Of a DNA stretch of 64,000 nucleotides, positions 34,402 through 46,439 are shown in pieces (the stretch's first letter is position 1; each line of letters opens with the position of its first letter). The stretch is taken from contig CP087210.1 in assembly GCA_020912385.1 (NCBI GenBank), positions 124,001-188,000 on the forward strand, written 5' to 3'. The position numbers and the translations under genes were made by a program. Source of the DNA: Neofusicoccum parvum. Lineage: Eukaryota > Ascomycota > Dothideomycetes > Botryosphaeriales > Botryosphaeriaceae. The notes beneath the pieces were generated by a model, which saw only the letters and a list, made by a program, of their open reading frames with translations, did not search any database and was not told the DNA's origin.

Positions 34402-34755
34402 ATCTCAGTGGGTTTGTTCGTCCGGGCCAGCGGGGGCACGGCCTCTCACCTTTGGGATTCCAATATGCATCGTCGTTGCAGCGCCACAACTCCGGATGCT
34501 TGGGGCATCTTGGGGGAGGGTGGCGCTTGTGCGAGTTTTGACAGTAGCGGACGATCAGCATACGCTAGAGATGGCATTGTGTCAGAGGGCGGGAGTAGCA
34601 AACGGCGTTGACTTCATGCAACGTTCAGAATACGAGGTAGCACCGAGGCGAGCCGATAGGGCTATAAGGCAAAAAGGAGCCACTGCGGCGGCCGCAACTG
34701 CTCGACTCGGCACACTCAGGGGCGCAAGAGCCGCAGTCTTGTCTGATTTGTGGCG
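34402..34755. other. Intergenic stretch, 354 bp
   Basis: Separates two genes on the minus strand; must hold the 3'-UTR of the DUF1772 gene and promoter of the DUF3176 gene. No other signal seen. Confidence 0.5.
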
Positions 34756-35408
34756 TTACGTGAGGAGGTCGACGACCTCGCCGGCCCCCAGCATCCTGGC
34801 GTGCTCCAGGGCAGCCCAAAGGCCGAGGGCTGCCCCGACGAAGCCTGTCACGGACCGGTACACGTTGTGCAGGCCCCAGAGCCGAACCAGGTCCTCAGTC
34901 GACGTCTTTTGCTCCAGGCGGAGGGTGTGCGGCTCGCCTTTCCCCAGAGCCTCTGCCGGAGTACCCTCGCCGGGACCCGCCAGCTTCTCGGCGCGCAGGC
35001 AGAGAGCACCAATGTACGGGCGCATGATGGTGAAGGTGTGCACGGGCAGGATCGCCGGGACCAAGACGGCAGCAGCAGTGTAGAGAGAGCACAGGAAGCG
35101 ACTCGCGCGCGACATGTAGGCCAGATAGCCGAACGAAACGCATGAAACAAACAGAGGCCTCGGTGTGAGGCGGTATCCGGCGTTGTAGGCAGTCCGCCAG
35201 TGGGCAACCAGGCGTTTCTCATCCTCAGGAGAAGACGCGCTGGGCTTGAGGAGCGAGGGCACAACGGCGGTGGAGAAGGTGAAATTCTGGCCTGGTGGAG
35301 CTCCGATCAGCACGGCGACGGGGTGTTGTGGGCGCACTGCAGCTCACCTGCCACGAACATGGAGGCGGTGATGCCGACGAACTGGGCGACCTGCACGCCG
35401 GAGGCCAT
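34756..35408 (-). CDS. DUF1772 (anthrone oxygenase-like) membrane protein
   Basis: Two exons (35408-35348, 35291-34756) encode 198 aa with four predicted membrane spans. The start MASGVQVAQFVGITASMF, the AGQNFTFSTAVVP turn across the intron and the paired C-terminal hydrophobic segments fit DUF1772 (PF08592). This family includes anthrone oxygenases of anthraquinone and aflatoxin-type pathways (HypC, EncC-like), but most members have no known substrate. The acceptor at 35292 was chosen over a nearby AG because only it keeps the frame. No polyketide synthase is present in the window, so a biosynthetic role cannot be claimed. Confidence 0.78.
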
Positions 35409-37057
35409 GTTGGTGTATCACGATACGAGCAGCCGCGTAGTCGGCGGGCGGCGCGAGTAAGTGAGGGCGCTGGAGCTGGTGGTGGTCGCAAGGCACGGCG
35501 ATGACGCGCGCGCCTGCCTTTAGCTCGACGACAAGCTTCCTCACCCCGCACCCTCACTCCTCACCCAGCGCCCGCCATTCGCCCACCCAAGCCACGCCAT
35601 CCCCGTCGCACGCCTCCACGCGCGCTCTGCTACACCGTCTGGCTCTGGCGTGTTTGACACCCGCCAGGCACCGCTGCCGCTGCGGCACCCGGCCCGGCGT
35701 GAGGCCCGCCGCCCAGGTCGGATCAGCTCCCACGCGGCAGCGGCCATACTCTTGCCCGCGGCCGTCTCGGGGCGCGCGCCGGCCGGCAGCCACCTCCAGC
35801 GGCGCCCCTGAGCCCCAAAGGAGCAACGGCGAGATGGATGGCGTTAGCCGGTGGAGCTCCACTCAAGATGAAGTCTCGTATTCCAACACCGAACAATCTA
35901 GCAGATTGCCCACCCCATCCATGTCGCCAGGTCGCCAACATTCTGACTACGTACTTACGTGTGCGTCGACGTCCGCGCCGCTCTCGCCGCCAACATGCGC
36001 CGCGCGTGTTGGTGGCCTCCGTGGCGCTGAGCTGAGCTGTTGGCTTCACCTGCTCGTCAGACCCCACGAGGCCTGTAAGCGCCACCCTCTCCAAGCCCGG
36101 CGCACAGACTGTTAGCCGGGCATTCCGACGATGCCACCAACAGATCAGCTTGTAGGGCTGCAACTCCTCAAAATCTCTGCGCCGACCCATCCGTCGATCT
36201 CAATTGGCCAATTGGCCGCTCCTCCAGCAATTAGTCCAGTTAGGAAATTGGCCGATCGTCGCTCGCCACCAATGGGATCGCCGGCTGGCCCAAAGTGGAG
36301 CATGGCCAAGGGCCTGCGCAGGGAAAGCCACAGCTCGCCTCGAAGCCGCTTTCCCCGTGGAGGGAACAGGCCGCCGTCCATGATAAGCGCCCTGGTCCCA
36401 CGCGTACCGAATACGGCCAATCAAATATTCGAGAGCGTCCTTTACACCACAAAACGCTCGACTGAAACGTGGTCGCCCGATGCGGTCCGGTCCGCAAGGT
36501 GCTGGCAGCTCGTGTTTTCCACACGAACTGGCTGCCAGCCCTGGACCCTGGTGCTGTCTACCGCCTCAACACCATCGTGACGTCCTCGATGATGCTATCA
36601 CGAAGAGCCCTGTCTCTGCCTCAGCCCGCAGATCATGTTCAGCTGTCCAGAGATCGCCGTCAGCCAGCGCTTATCAGCCCGAGCAAGGCCCCTGTTCCCT
36701 GTGGCGGGCGTTGGCGCCGCACCGCGTTTCGGACAGCGACGCACAGTTCGAAACGCCCAGTTGCACACGCTCTGGGTTAGGGCCTGTGCCAAGGTGCTCC
36801 TTCATCAAACACCAAGCCCGGACTTCATTGGCGCAGCCAAACGCCCTATGGGGCCGTTCTGGGCACAGCTCTTTATAACGAAATATGCCCCCGATAGCAG
36901 TTTCATCGTCACCTTTCGGCTGGAACCTCTCTGCACTTTCGTCACTGGACTGACGGGGGCTACGCTCTCTTGCTCTCAGCAACAGCTCTATTGAGCCATT
37001 CACTCCTTTCTGTATCATATACAGTAGTCACTCCTTCACTGCTTTACGTTAGTCATT
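35409..37057. other. Gene-free stretch, 1.6 kb
   Basis: Divergent upstream region of the DUF1772 gene (left) and the GH71 gene (right). Several frames of 60-200 codons exist, all without family features. A TATAA lies at 36874-36878, 184 bp before the GH71 ATG, and the leader from about 36960 is C/T-rich. Confidence 0.5.
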
Positions 37058-38520
37058 ATGCGTTCCTTCACCAGCTGCCTCATCGCTCTCGCGAGCGCCT
37101 CGCTGGTTGCCACCGCGAGTGCCAAGGCCGTCTTCGCCCACTACATGGTACGCATCTCACCACTCCCGGTCTGACCTCCGGCTGACGTAAGCTAGGTGTG
37201 CGGTCTCTCGTCTGTTGACCAGGCTCGTGCCGATGTCCGGGACGCCAAAGCTCTCGGAGTGGACGCTTTCGCCCTCAACATCCAGAATGTCGTCGACTCT
37301 TGGGCCCTGGATGCCATCAAGTACCTGTTCCAGGCCGCCTCCGAGAATGACTTCGGCCTGTTCTTCTCGTTCGACATGGCCGTGTTGAACGAGCAGGACC
37401 CTGGCTCGTTCTTGCCTGTCTTCGAGCAGTATGCTACCAACGAGAACTACTACAAATTCGAGAACAAGCCCTTCGTCTCGACCTTCAACGGCGGCATCAT
37501 GCAGAACGGCGGCGACTGGACCAGGAACCTCCGCGAGGGCATGGAGGCCGACGGTGTCAGCCCCTACTTCGTGTCGGACTTTGGCCTCTACAGCAGCTCC
37601 AGCGCTTCCGCGAGCTCGAGCATCATGGGCTCTCTGCGCACCTACTCTGCCGTTGACGGTGTTTTCAGCTGGGAGACGGCGTGGCCGTCGCAAGACGATG
37701 GCATTGCCAGCATCCTGTCCTCCGTCACTGACAAGGTCGGTCTGGATGCTGCTCACGCCACCGGCAAGTCCTACCTGATGCGTAAGTTCTGATCTGAAGT
37801 TCCACCTTTGGAGGACACTTGCTGACAGGTCTGTGTTCAGCCCTCTCCTCCCACCAGTTCAAGCACATTGACGGCCTCGGCAACTGGTACCGCCGTGGAG
37901 AACTCACCCTTCCCAACCGCATGAAGCAGATCCTTGAGCTTGGCCCCGAGTTCGTCATGCTCCTGACGTGGAACGATGCCGGCGAGAGCCACTACATCGG
38001 CAACGTGTGGAACGAGTCCATCTCCACCAGCGAGGCGACCCAGAAGTACGTCGACAACTACGACCACTCGGCTTGGCAGGACGTCATCGCGCCCTTCATC
38101 GATGCCTACAAGAACAAGGACGCCACCGATGTCTCTGAGATCCTGCCGCTCAACAACGGCAACTTCACGGGTGCTGTGTGGTACCGCCCTCTCCTCAAGG
38201 ACGCTTCGTGCGCTGGCGACTACCTAGGCAAGCCGGTTGGCTGGGAGAACGCCCAGGACACGGTCAACTTCGCCATCGTGCTGCCTGCCGAGACTTCGGG
38301 CGTCAAGATCAACGTCTACAGCGGCGAGCAACTGCTCAAGTCTTTCGACGGCAAGGCCGGCCTCAACGCGGAGGCGGTGCTGGGCATGACGACGGGTGCG
38401 CAGAAGGTCGAGCTGGTCAATGCGGACGGCACCGTCATCGGCGCTGGCCTCAGCAAGGAGGACGTGGCGGCGGACGCAGACTTCTGCAACTTCAACTACC
38501 ACGTTGTCCACGTTGCGTGA
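37058..38520 (+). CDS. GH71 alpha-1,3-glucanase (mutanase)
   Basis: Three exons (37058-37147, 37196-37781, 37841-38520) encode 451 aa. Signal peptide (about 22 residues), then KAVFAHYM at the start of the GH71 domain, DAKALGVDAFALNIQ, FGLFFSFDM, NKPFVSTFNG, VFSWETAWP and FVMLLTWNDAGESHYI, all typical of fungal mutanases that hydrolyse alpha-1,3-glucan. A C-terminal beta-rich domain of about 100 residues follows. Acidic residues in SFDM and WNDAGES regions are the likely catalytic set. Together with the glucan synthase and amylase 11-20 kb to the left this gives synthesis and turnover of wall alpha-glucan in one region. It could serve cell separation, spore swelling or mycoparasitism; the sequence does not say which. 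Confidence 0.93.
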
Positions 38521-40240
38521 TCAACGCATTTTCTTTAGACGTTCGATTCTATACCCCCGTTTAGACATCAGTTTTGTTCGCTTCTTTGGTCGCTCTCCCG
38601 AGCGGGCCGTTCATTTTTCCAGCCAAAAATTTTAGACGCTTTCGATTCTTGCCACGCCAGCGTCCATGAAGAGCCACGATGAATAGATCAGTTTCCAAGC
38701 AAAAGCCAAGTGCCTCTGTCCGTCTTGCAGCCACGCCGGGAAGAGCCGGAAATTTGATGGTCGTATTGTGGGATTGACTATCGCGACAGCACAACTGATC
38801 TGAAGGAAGATGGGGCGGTGCAGCGGGCGCAGGGCGGGAGAGAGCCACACGGGAGGAAGACAGGCCGAACGCCAGCGCCAATACGAAAGGACAAGGCCGG
38901 GCTTGGGAGACGTCGTGGCGTGCTCTGCGCTCGGGCTTCGGAGATACGGGAAGGCGATGAAGGACTGCAGGAGGATCCGTGAGGAGGCTTCATCAGGCCC
39001 GCTGGGCCTCCCTTCCGCGAGGGTGGCGTCAGGCGTGGCGCAGTCCGGTCCCAAAGGTCGCCAAGTGGCACGCCTTTCCGCTGCGAGGCAAAGCTGATAG
39101 CGTCAGTCTTGTCGTCCGCTCCGCCCTTGATCGGCGCAGGTTGGGTCTTGGTGGTGACAGGAACGGATCCGTCTGCTAGTGTTTCAGAGTCGGTCTGCCC
39201 AACTGCCGGGCTGTTCCTTTTTCTTTGCTTTTCAGCACTCGCTTCCCAGGTCCGTATGCGGCATGGCTCGGCCTCAATCCACCAGCTTCGAGCTGACCCT
39301 CGATATGTGCACTTCTGTCTTGTCTGAAGCGATCGCCACTGCTGCTGGAAGAAAGAACCTGCGTGGACTCGACTAACCCGGAATTCTCCACTCCCCAGCG
39401 AAGTCTGGACCGACGATGGATCTTGATTTCCCGCCGCGTGCAGCATAGCCGCCCTCGCACCCACTCAGTGCCCAGAACATCCCTTGCCCCCACATGAACG
39501 CCGCAGACAACCGCGCTCTCTTGCCCATTACCCCAGACCGACCGAAGGGAGGGACGGCAAGTCCGGCGCCCCGACGGGCGCTACTTCTTAGCGTGTCGTC
39601 GCTGTCAAGGGTCTCGATCGATCACTATGCCCTCTCGCTTGCGACGGGATAGTGTACCGCTTCCATCCCATCTGTCCAGGTACAGCGAGTACCCGGCACC
39701 TGTGGCCTTTGTGAGCCTCCATCTGCAACTGCTACAAGGGACGAGGGGACACCCGGCCGCCACTGGCCCTGAGACATGCAAGGGGACATCTACAGCGCCG
39801 CCACAAGAAGAAAGCTGGGGTAGAGTAGCAAAAAGAAACGGCTTGATTGGCCATGTTGGAGCTGAAAAAGCGGAAACTAACGCCAGGTTTGTTTCCATCT
39901 CCCATCACTCCTCATCCTTCCGACGCTCTGCGAGCCGCAGCATGTCATCTTCCCAGCCTTGTCCGAGCAGTAGCCAGTTTCAGCAATAATCCGTTCTTCC
40001 CACAGGAACGCGTTCACATTTTGTATTTGACATCCAACGTCCACTATTCCGCTTTCGAACTTTGCCGCGGCCTGTCTGTGTGCCTACTTGTCTGCATTGC
40101 CATCTTCAATATCAACACCCATCGTCGTACAAGTAGCGCACCCCGCTCCCACTTCATTCTTCTTCCCATCAGCATCTCAGTCCCATCACTTCAGGTCCCC
40201 ATGCCAGCACCCCAATAACACTCAAGGGAAACACCCCAAC
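38521..40240. other. Gene-free stretch, 1.7 kb
   Basis: 3' region of the GH71 gene and upstream region of the receptor gene. A minus-strand frame of 228 codons at 38778-39464 lacks an ATG start and any family feature. Long C/T-rich leader before 40241. Confidence 0.5.
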
Positions 40241-41645
40241 ATGTCGGCCATCACGTTTGAATCCTTCCTCGGACCCTTCGCCGCCACCCTCCCTCCACCG
40301 AACCATGACAACCCTCAAACCCTCGTTCCGGCTCTGATCGGAACGCAAGCTGCCCTGACAGTGCTGGTGATCCTGTTTGTTGGAACACGCTTCTACACAC
40401 GGCTGGTCGTGATGCGCATGTTCGGCTGGGACGACTTCATCATCGGGCTGGCCGCGGCAACAAGCATTGCGCTCATGGCCGTCACGAGCATGGCAACCAC
40501 GAAGGGGACGGGCTACCACCTGTGGGATGTGGAGCCGGCCGAAATCTCGGACGGTTTTCGGGTATGTGGTGGCCTTTGGCACTCCAACTCTCAAATCCTG
40601 ACCTTGGACAGTATACGTACTGGATCGTCTTGCTGTTCTACCCAATCACGACCTTGACGAAAATCTCGGTCTGCATCGGGTACCTCGGGCTCTTTCCAGG
40701 GAAGAAGAACAGGCTGTTTTGCTACGTCATGATCGGGTACAGCAGCATGTACGGCGTGGCGCTTTTCTTCGCGCATGTCTTCCAGTGCACGTGAGTCGTC
40801 CATCCATCCGCAGCATCCACCAAGAAGAACAACCAACTGACCACCTCCCAACCACCAGCCCCATTTCCGTCTTCTGGAACGAGCCCTTCGACCCGGGCAA
40901 CGGCTGCATCAACAAGCTCGCCCTCTACACCACCGCCGCGGCGCTCAACAGCCTCGGCGACCTCCTCATCTACCTCTGGCCCGTGCGCTTCCTCTTCAAA
41001 CTCCAGATGCCGCTCAAGCACCGCCTCGGCCTAATCATCCTCTTCTCACTCGGCTGCTGGTGCGCCTCCCCCGCCCACCCCCTCCCCACCCCCACTAACC
41101 CCCCTCCCAGCGTCTTCGCCGTCTCCCTCCTCCGCATCACCTACCTCCCCTCCACCCTCTCCTCCATCGACATCTTCTGTAAGCCTCCCACCCCCTGGCC
41201 ATCCCTCCACCGCTAATGCAGAAAAGACAACTCCGCCCGCCTCCACCTCGTCGCCGCCGTCGAGGAGGCCGCCGGCATCATCTGCGGCTGCCTGCCCGCC
41301 GCCAAGGTCCTGCTCAAACACAGCTTCCCTGCCACCTTCGGCCGCATCGACCCCGCCGTCTGCGCGTCCGGCAGCGCGGCGTCGGTCGCGAGCAAGCGCG
41401 CGAGCAGGTACGAGGAGTACAGGCGGAGCGTGGTGGTGGAGGCGGTGGCGGCGGCGGCGGCGGCGGGGAGGTGGGATGTGGAGAAGGGAGATGGGGATAG
41501 GGAGGAAGGAGTTGTGGGTAGGGATGGAGATGGGGTGGTGAAGGAGCGGGGTGGGGGGTTGAAAGGGGGGGTGGTGGGGAGGAGCGAGCGTGGCGTGGTC
41601 GGAGGGGACGAAGGTGGAGGCGGAGAGGGAGGGGGTGGTGGATGA
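40241..41645 (+). CDS. Rhodopsin-domain (SAT4/PTH11-like) seven-span membrane protein
   Basis: Five exons (40241-40561, 40612-40790, 40859-41059, 41111-41178, 41227-41645) encode 395 aa. Seven hydrophobic spans with family signatures: FVGTRFYTRLVVMRMFGWDDFII after TM1, YWIVLLFYPITTLTKISV, the WNEPFDPGNGCIN loop, DLLIYLWPVRFLFKLQMPLKHR and EEAAGIICGCLPA. This is the fungal rhodopsin domain (PF20684), shared by Pth11-like receptors that lack the CFEM head, as here. The last acceptor is the AG at 41226, since the AG just before it would give an immediate stop. The C-terminal tail of about 80 residues is Gly/Glu/Val-rich low complexity coded by G-rich DNA. Probably a plasma-membrane sensor; ligand unknown. 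Confidence 0.85.
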
Positions 41646-44016
41646 GGAAGGCGGTGGTGGTGGTGTTGAGAGGTGAGTGAGGGGTTTCTTTTGGGAATGT
41701 GATGAGTGATGCTGGGATGTAATGTATAGCCTTGACATGAGCAACGAATAAGGAAATGAAATAGCCTCCTTGATTTCTCCCTGTTATCTCGCAAAAAGGA
41801 AAAAGGCTTTATGTTTCCCTTGGATATTCTGTAGAATCTTATGGTGGTAGCCCCACCTCTCTGGATGAAAATCCGCATTTAACGTGTTTAAGTGGCATTT
41901 TACACGTGAAGAAATCCTTTTGAATCGCAAGTGATTTCCGAGGTTAGCTGCGAAGCGATCCTGTGTGGAGTATCTGAAGCAGTCGTGGCGAAAGCGACGT
42001 TGGAGCTGAGAGGGGCGAGAAAACCATCTTTCGAGTTCAACTGTGAGGCGAGGTGTTTTAGGATGGACGAATTCAACAGAGCGGACACGAGATGGCTGTT
42101 ATATGTCCCCCTGCAGAACGTACCCACTCCCGAAGTTCACCCTCGGCCGACTCTGCCATTGGGTTTCCTCTTTAAGAGGTGATATAGCATGAAACCGAGT
42201 CCTTGCTCATCGTCTTGATAACGGGTGGAATCTAACGCCCACGAGGCTGCTGAGGGCGATATGATTGGAGAACGGACAGTCTCAATAGTTGCTGCCTGAG
42301 GCAGATCTGGTCGAAAGATCATGCCACTTTGCTTCGAAAAATGCCTTAGGAAGGTGTTAATGCTGCTCGCTATCCTAAAGAGTCAACATGCGGTTCATAA
42401 GGCCCACCAACCATGTTCACCCCAGAAGCACGTCCACTCTCCAGCCTCGCTCCCCACCGCACCACCCCACTGCGCCCCCGACTCTGCTCTCGTTTCACCA
42501 CCCAGGCTCCATGTTTTTTTCCGTTGCCCCGTCCAGCCCAACTCCATACCAAGTCTCCGAGCCTGGATGCAGAGGTTTCATGCGTGGTGGACCCCATCCG
42601 TCTTCTTCTTCACCGCTATGACGCCCCGCTGCGCTGCCGCTCTCCCCTGCTGCCCGACGTGCATCTCAATCGATGGTTCCGGGGTCAGTAGATGGCTGCC
42701 GTGCTTCGTGTCTTCTGCACACAGCCTCATTGGCTGAATCAGAGGGCCATCGAGGCGCGCTGTCTGTCTCGTCTGCCTGTGCCATCACGTAAAGCCCCTG
42801 CTGATCGTCGGGACCGGGTGGCGGAGGTCTCGCTAAGGCATGCAATTGATGCGCAGCTCACACAGGTGCTGCCGTCCTTTGTCTCGTACTTGGCAACTGT
42901 ATCTGGTTCGGCGCGTCGTTGTGGTTGGAGCTGTGGTGGACGCGCGGTTGAGCTTAAGTGTAGTTGTACGTGAAAGTGCCACAGAGTGCCGGAGAGCGGA
43001 CTGATCGACCGGCAGCTACTGTGCTTCGCCATCGATCGCTTGAATGCTAAGCAGGGAATATCGGCGTTCGTCCAGCGGCTGGTGACGTGGTGGTCGGCCG
43101 CAGCAGGAGAGCTGATCTTGTGCAACTCTATGGTGCACGAAACGCGTCGCACAGACTTCGAAACGTCATCTTGCCGCGAGAACACCTGCACGTTGCCTCT
43201 GATCAGACGAAGTTCGGATTTGCCCCGGAGACGCGGCTCGTTGTGTCTGGGCGCGTGGCCGCCGCAATGCCTTTGTAGAAGTGTGCATGTTACAGTCCGG
43301 AGCCTTCATTCGAGGGTGAGAGGAGTGCTGGTGGGGGAAAGATGTTGATCCGGCCAGATGGTGGGGAATTATGATGTCCAGTAGGCCCCTGGGGTCAGTG
43401 TCAAGCCCACCAATCATCTCGTGTACGTGCATCACGCTTTCTCGGCGTCGTCAGCCTCTAAGCCTCTGCCAAGCTAACTAAAACTGTAAATAAGCTCTAG
43501 ATCCTGAAACTGAAACTAAGAATGCACCACCATTTGGCACCTTGCTTATCCGCCGACACCAGCCGCCCAACCGAGCAGGTGTTGCAGCGCACCCTAAGCA
43601 CCGAATAGGAAGAATTGTGAACAACCACGGATCGGTGGGTCAGTCAACAGACATGTGATACGCGCGATTGTTCTCGGGTGCATAGCCACGACACTACCGA
43701 GGAGCGTCGGCTCCTTATCAAGCTATATGCAGGCCCGTACTGGTCCAAATGCGGCATGCGATCGTCGAGTCAAATACGAATGTGTGAGGTCGACTGGCTG
43801 CACCAGGCATCCCAATCCAGGAGGTAGGTTTGACAAATGTTAAACCTCCCCGGTGTCAAGGCTGGCTTATTTAGTACTTATCGTTTGCCTATAATCCTGT
43901 GAATTTCGCTTTTGACTCTGACAGTAGCCTCGGCGTGCGGGGACAGACGGCTATAGAGTATCCTCAACCCTTCCGTACCGACGACGTTGACGTCTGCGCT
44001 CCTTGGTCGAAACAAC
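41646..44016. other. Gene-free stretch, 2.4 kb
   Basis: Both strands carry only short frames without domains. No tandem repeat or transposon end noticed. The right end holds the promoter of the MFS gene. Confidence 0.5.
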
Positions 44017-45876
44017 ATGGGCGCCGAGTCGGAACTTCAGATATCCAGCCCACCTTCCACAGCCGTCCAGAGTCCGCCTCCCGAGCGCGATGAGGCTTAC
44101 CATGTATTCGACTACCGGGAAAGGCTTCTGTACGTAACCCGACTCTTCTCTGCTGCATTTCCTCAGCTGACGCCGCCCAGCCTTGTGATGCTCGTTTCTC
44201 TCGCCGCCACCTTCTCTCCTCTGGCAAGCAACATTTATTTTCCCGCCCTCGATGAGATTGCCGATACCATCGAGGCCAGCAACCAGGCCGCATCACTGAC
44301 CGTGACGACTTACATGTGGGTGTTGGACGTTGCATCCCGGGCAGAACTGTACTGATGCATCTCCAGGATTGCTCAAGGAATCGCTCCATCATTCTGGGGA
44401 CCGATTGCTGATTGCATGGGCCGCCGTCAAGTGCTTGTTTACACCTTGGTGGTGAGTACAGAGTCGCCTTCTCAATTATACAGGGATCATCCGCTGATGA
44501 CTGCCCGCTAGCTCTTCATTGGAGCTAACATCGGCCTGGCCCTCTCGCGAAACATCGGGGTTATCATGTTCTTCCGCTTCTTACAAGCTGCAGGGAGCTC
44601 TTCCACAATCTCCATAGGTAACGCCGCGTGTTCGTAAAACACAGCCTTTAGCTAACAAAATCAGGTGCGGGCGTTATTGCTGATATTGCTCCTGCGAAGG
44701 AGAGAGGCGGTTTCATTGGTGCATTTGCCGGAGGTTAGTTCGGCCCCGAGAAGTATACTCACACTCGACACATACTGACATTCCTACAGTCCGCCAGTTC
44801 TCCATGGCCATGGGACCCGTCCTCGGTGGCGTCCTTGCCGGCACTCTCGGCTTTCCCTCCATCTTCTGGACGCTCGTAATCCTCGGCAGCCTCGTTGTCG
44901 TCCTAATAATCGTACTCCTTCCCGAGACGCTACGGGCAATCGCGGGCAACGGCTCCGTACCGTTGACGGGACTACAATACGAGCCGCTCTACCGCAAGTG
45001 GGCGCCGTGGAAGAAGGAAGGCATCACGGTAACGGAACACAAAGCCGTACGGGAGAAGATGACGCCTCGCATCTTCTTCGAGCCGATGCTCTTCCTCCTC
45101 GAAAAAGACGTCGCCTGCACGCTCTTCTTCGGCGCCATAATCTACACCGTCTTCTCCATGGTTAGCGCCAGCACGACCTTCGTCCTGCTACACGCCTACC
45201 ACCTCTCAACCCTCAAGTACTTCCCCCCACCCCCGACCCCCAAACACCCCACTAACAACCCCCCTCCAACAGAATCGGCGCCTGCTTCCTCCCCAACGGC
45301 ATCGGCTGCGCCATCGGCTCCATGATCGCGGGCCGGCAGATGGACAAAGAATTCCGGCTGACGGAGGACTCGTACAAGTACGAGCACAACCTGGCCAAGG
45401 AGCACCGGCTGCCGAAGTCGAACATGCCGGCGGACTTCCCGCTGGAGCGGGCGCGGCTGGCGCAGCTGCCGACCATGACGGCCATCTTCGCGTTCGCGGT
45501 GGTGGTGTACGGCTACAGCCTGACGCCGGCCGGGTCGCTGGCGATCCCGCTGATGGCCCAGTTCGCCATCGGGTACTCCAGCACCGCTGTGCTGAACCTC
45601 AACAACACCCTCACCGTCGACCTGTATCCAGGGAAGAGCGCTGCCGCGACCGCGGTTAATAACCTGGCGCGATGCCTGCTGGGCGCGGTGGGGGTGTCGG
45701 TTACGGAGATTGCGCTGGAGCGGACCACGCCCGGCACGTTGTTTTTGGTGCTGGGGTGCATTGTGGTTGCGGCGACGCCGACAGCGTGGGCGGAGTGGAC
45801 GTACGGGGCAAAGTGGAGGGCGGAGCGGATGGAGAGGTTGAGGCGGAAGCAGGAGGAGGCGCGGCGGGAGGTGTGA
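44017..45876 (+). CDS. MFS transporter, DHA1 family (Qdr/Dtr1-like drug:H+ antiporter)
   Basis: Seven exons (44017-44129, 44181-44315, 44367-44451, 44512-44617, 44665-44733, 44790-45216, 45273-45876) encode 512 aa with twelve spans. Family marks: SLAATFSPLASNIYFPALDEIA in TM1, motif A GPIADCMGRR between TM2 and TM3, GVIADIAPAKERGGFIG, and motif C-like AMGPVLGGVLAG in TM5. The long central loop has PRIFFEPMLFL. This is closest to the Qdr/Dtr1 branch, which exports drugs, polyamines or (Dtr1) bisformyl dityrosine in yeast. Intron 1 (44130-44180) is 51 bp, stop-free and in frame, so it is easily read as coding; removing it restores the usual entry into TM1. It is 42 kb from the isocyanide synthases, so a link to them is not claimed. 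Confidence 0.88.
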
Positions 45877-46439
45877 GGTGGGGATGAGAGGGGCTCGCTT
45901 TGACGAGATCGGGCAACGTTTTTGAACATCACGCCGAAGGCTTTGGTACACTATACCCTTAGAGCTTGGGAAATGCCGATTTTCTAACGTACGACTGATA
46001 GAATGCTTCTCGGTGGCCAAGAATAGAGGTAGAATAAGGGAAGACTCTGATATACGGAATTTGATCACTGATTTTTGTATACAACTCGACCGAGGCAGCT
46101 TCATTTATCAAGCATTTGCTTCTTTAGCCCCCACCACCACCCCGCTTCTCGGCGTCGCCGTCTCAGGCGCCCATGTACATTTCAGCTCCGCTCTTGGCGA
46201 CTACTTTCGTGCACTCATAGGTGGAGTTCTGTGTAACAGTAAGCAAAAGTACCAAGAGTAGCAATTTCTCGGCATCATCTCAGATGTACCTCTTAATGCA
46301 ACCTCTAGGCAGTCATGGAGTTCCGCGAGCAGCGCAGGGTGGCTTTCCTCCCTCCCTCAGCCCTGAACAGTTGCTGACTCGAAATTTCGCGACGAACTAC
46401 AACTCCACAACCGACTGTTCTCGCGCCCCATCAGCAAAC
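45877..46439. other. Intergenic stretch, 0.56 kb
   Basis: Terminator of the MFS gene and promoter of the next gene on the same strand. No coding evidence. Confidence 0.5.

Noticed and set aside
38778..39464. 228-codon minus-strand frame
   Set aside because: Begins without ATG, Ser/Pro/Arg-rich, no domain; upstream region of the receptor gene.
44017..45876. Link between the Dtr1/Qdr-like transporter and the isocyanide synthases as a dityrosine-type pathway
   Set aside because: 42 kb apart with unrelated genes between, and no DIT2-like P450 in the window; family resemblance alone is not enough.
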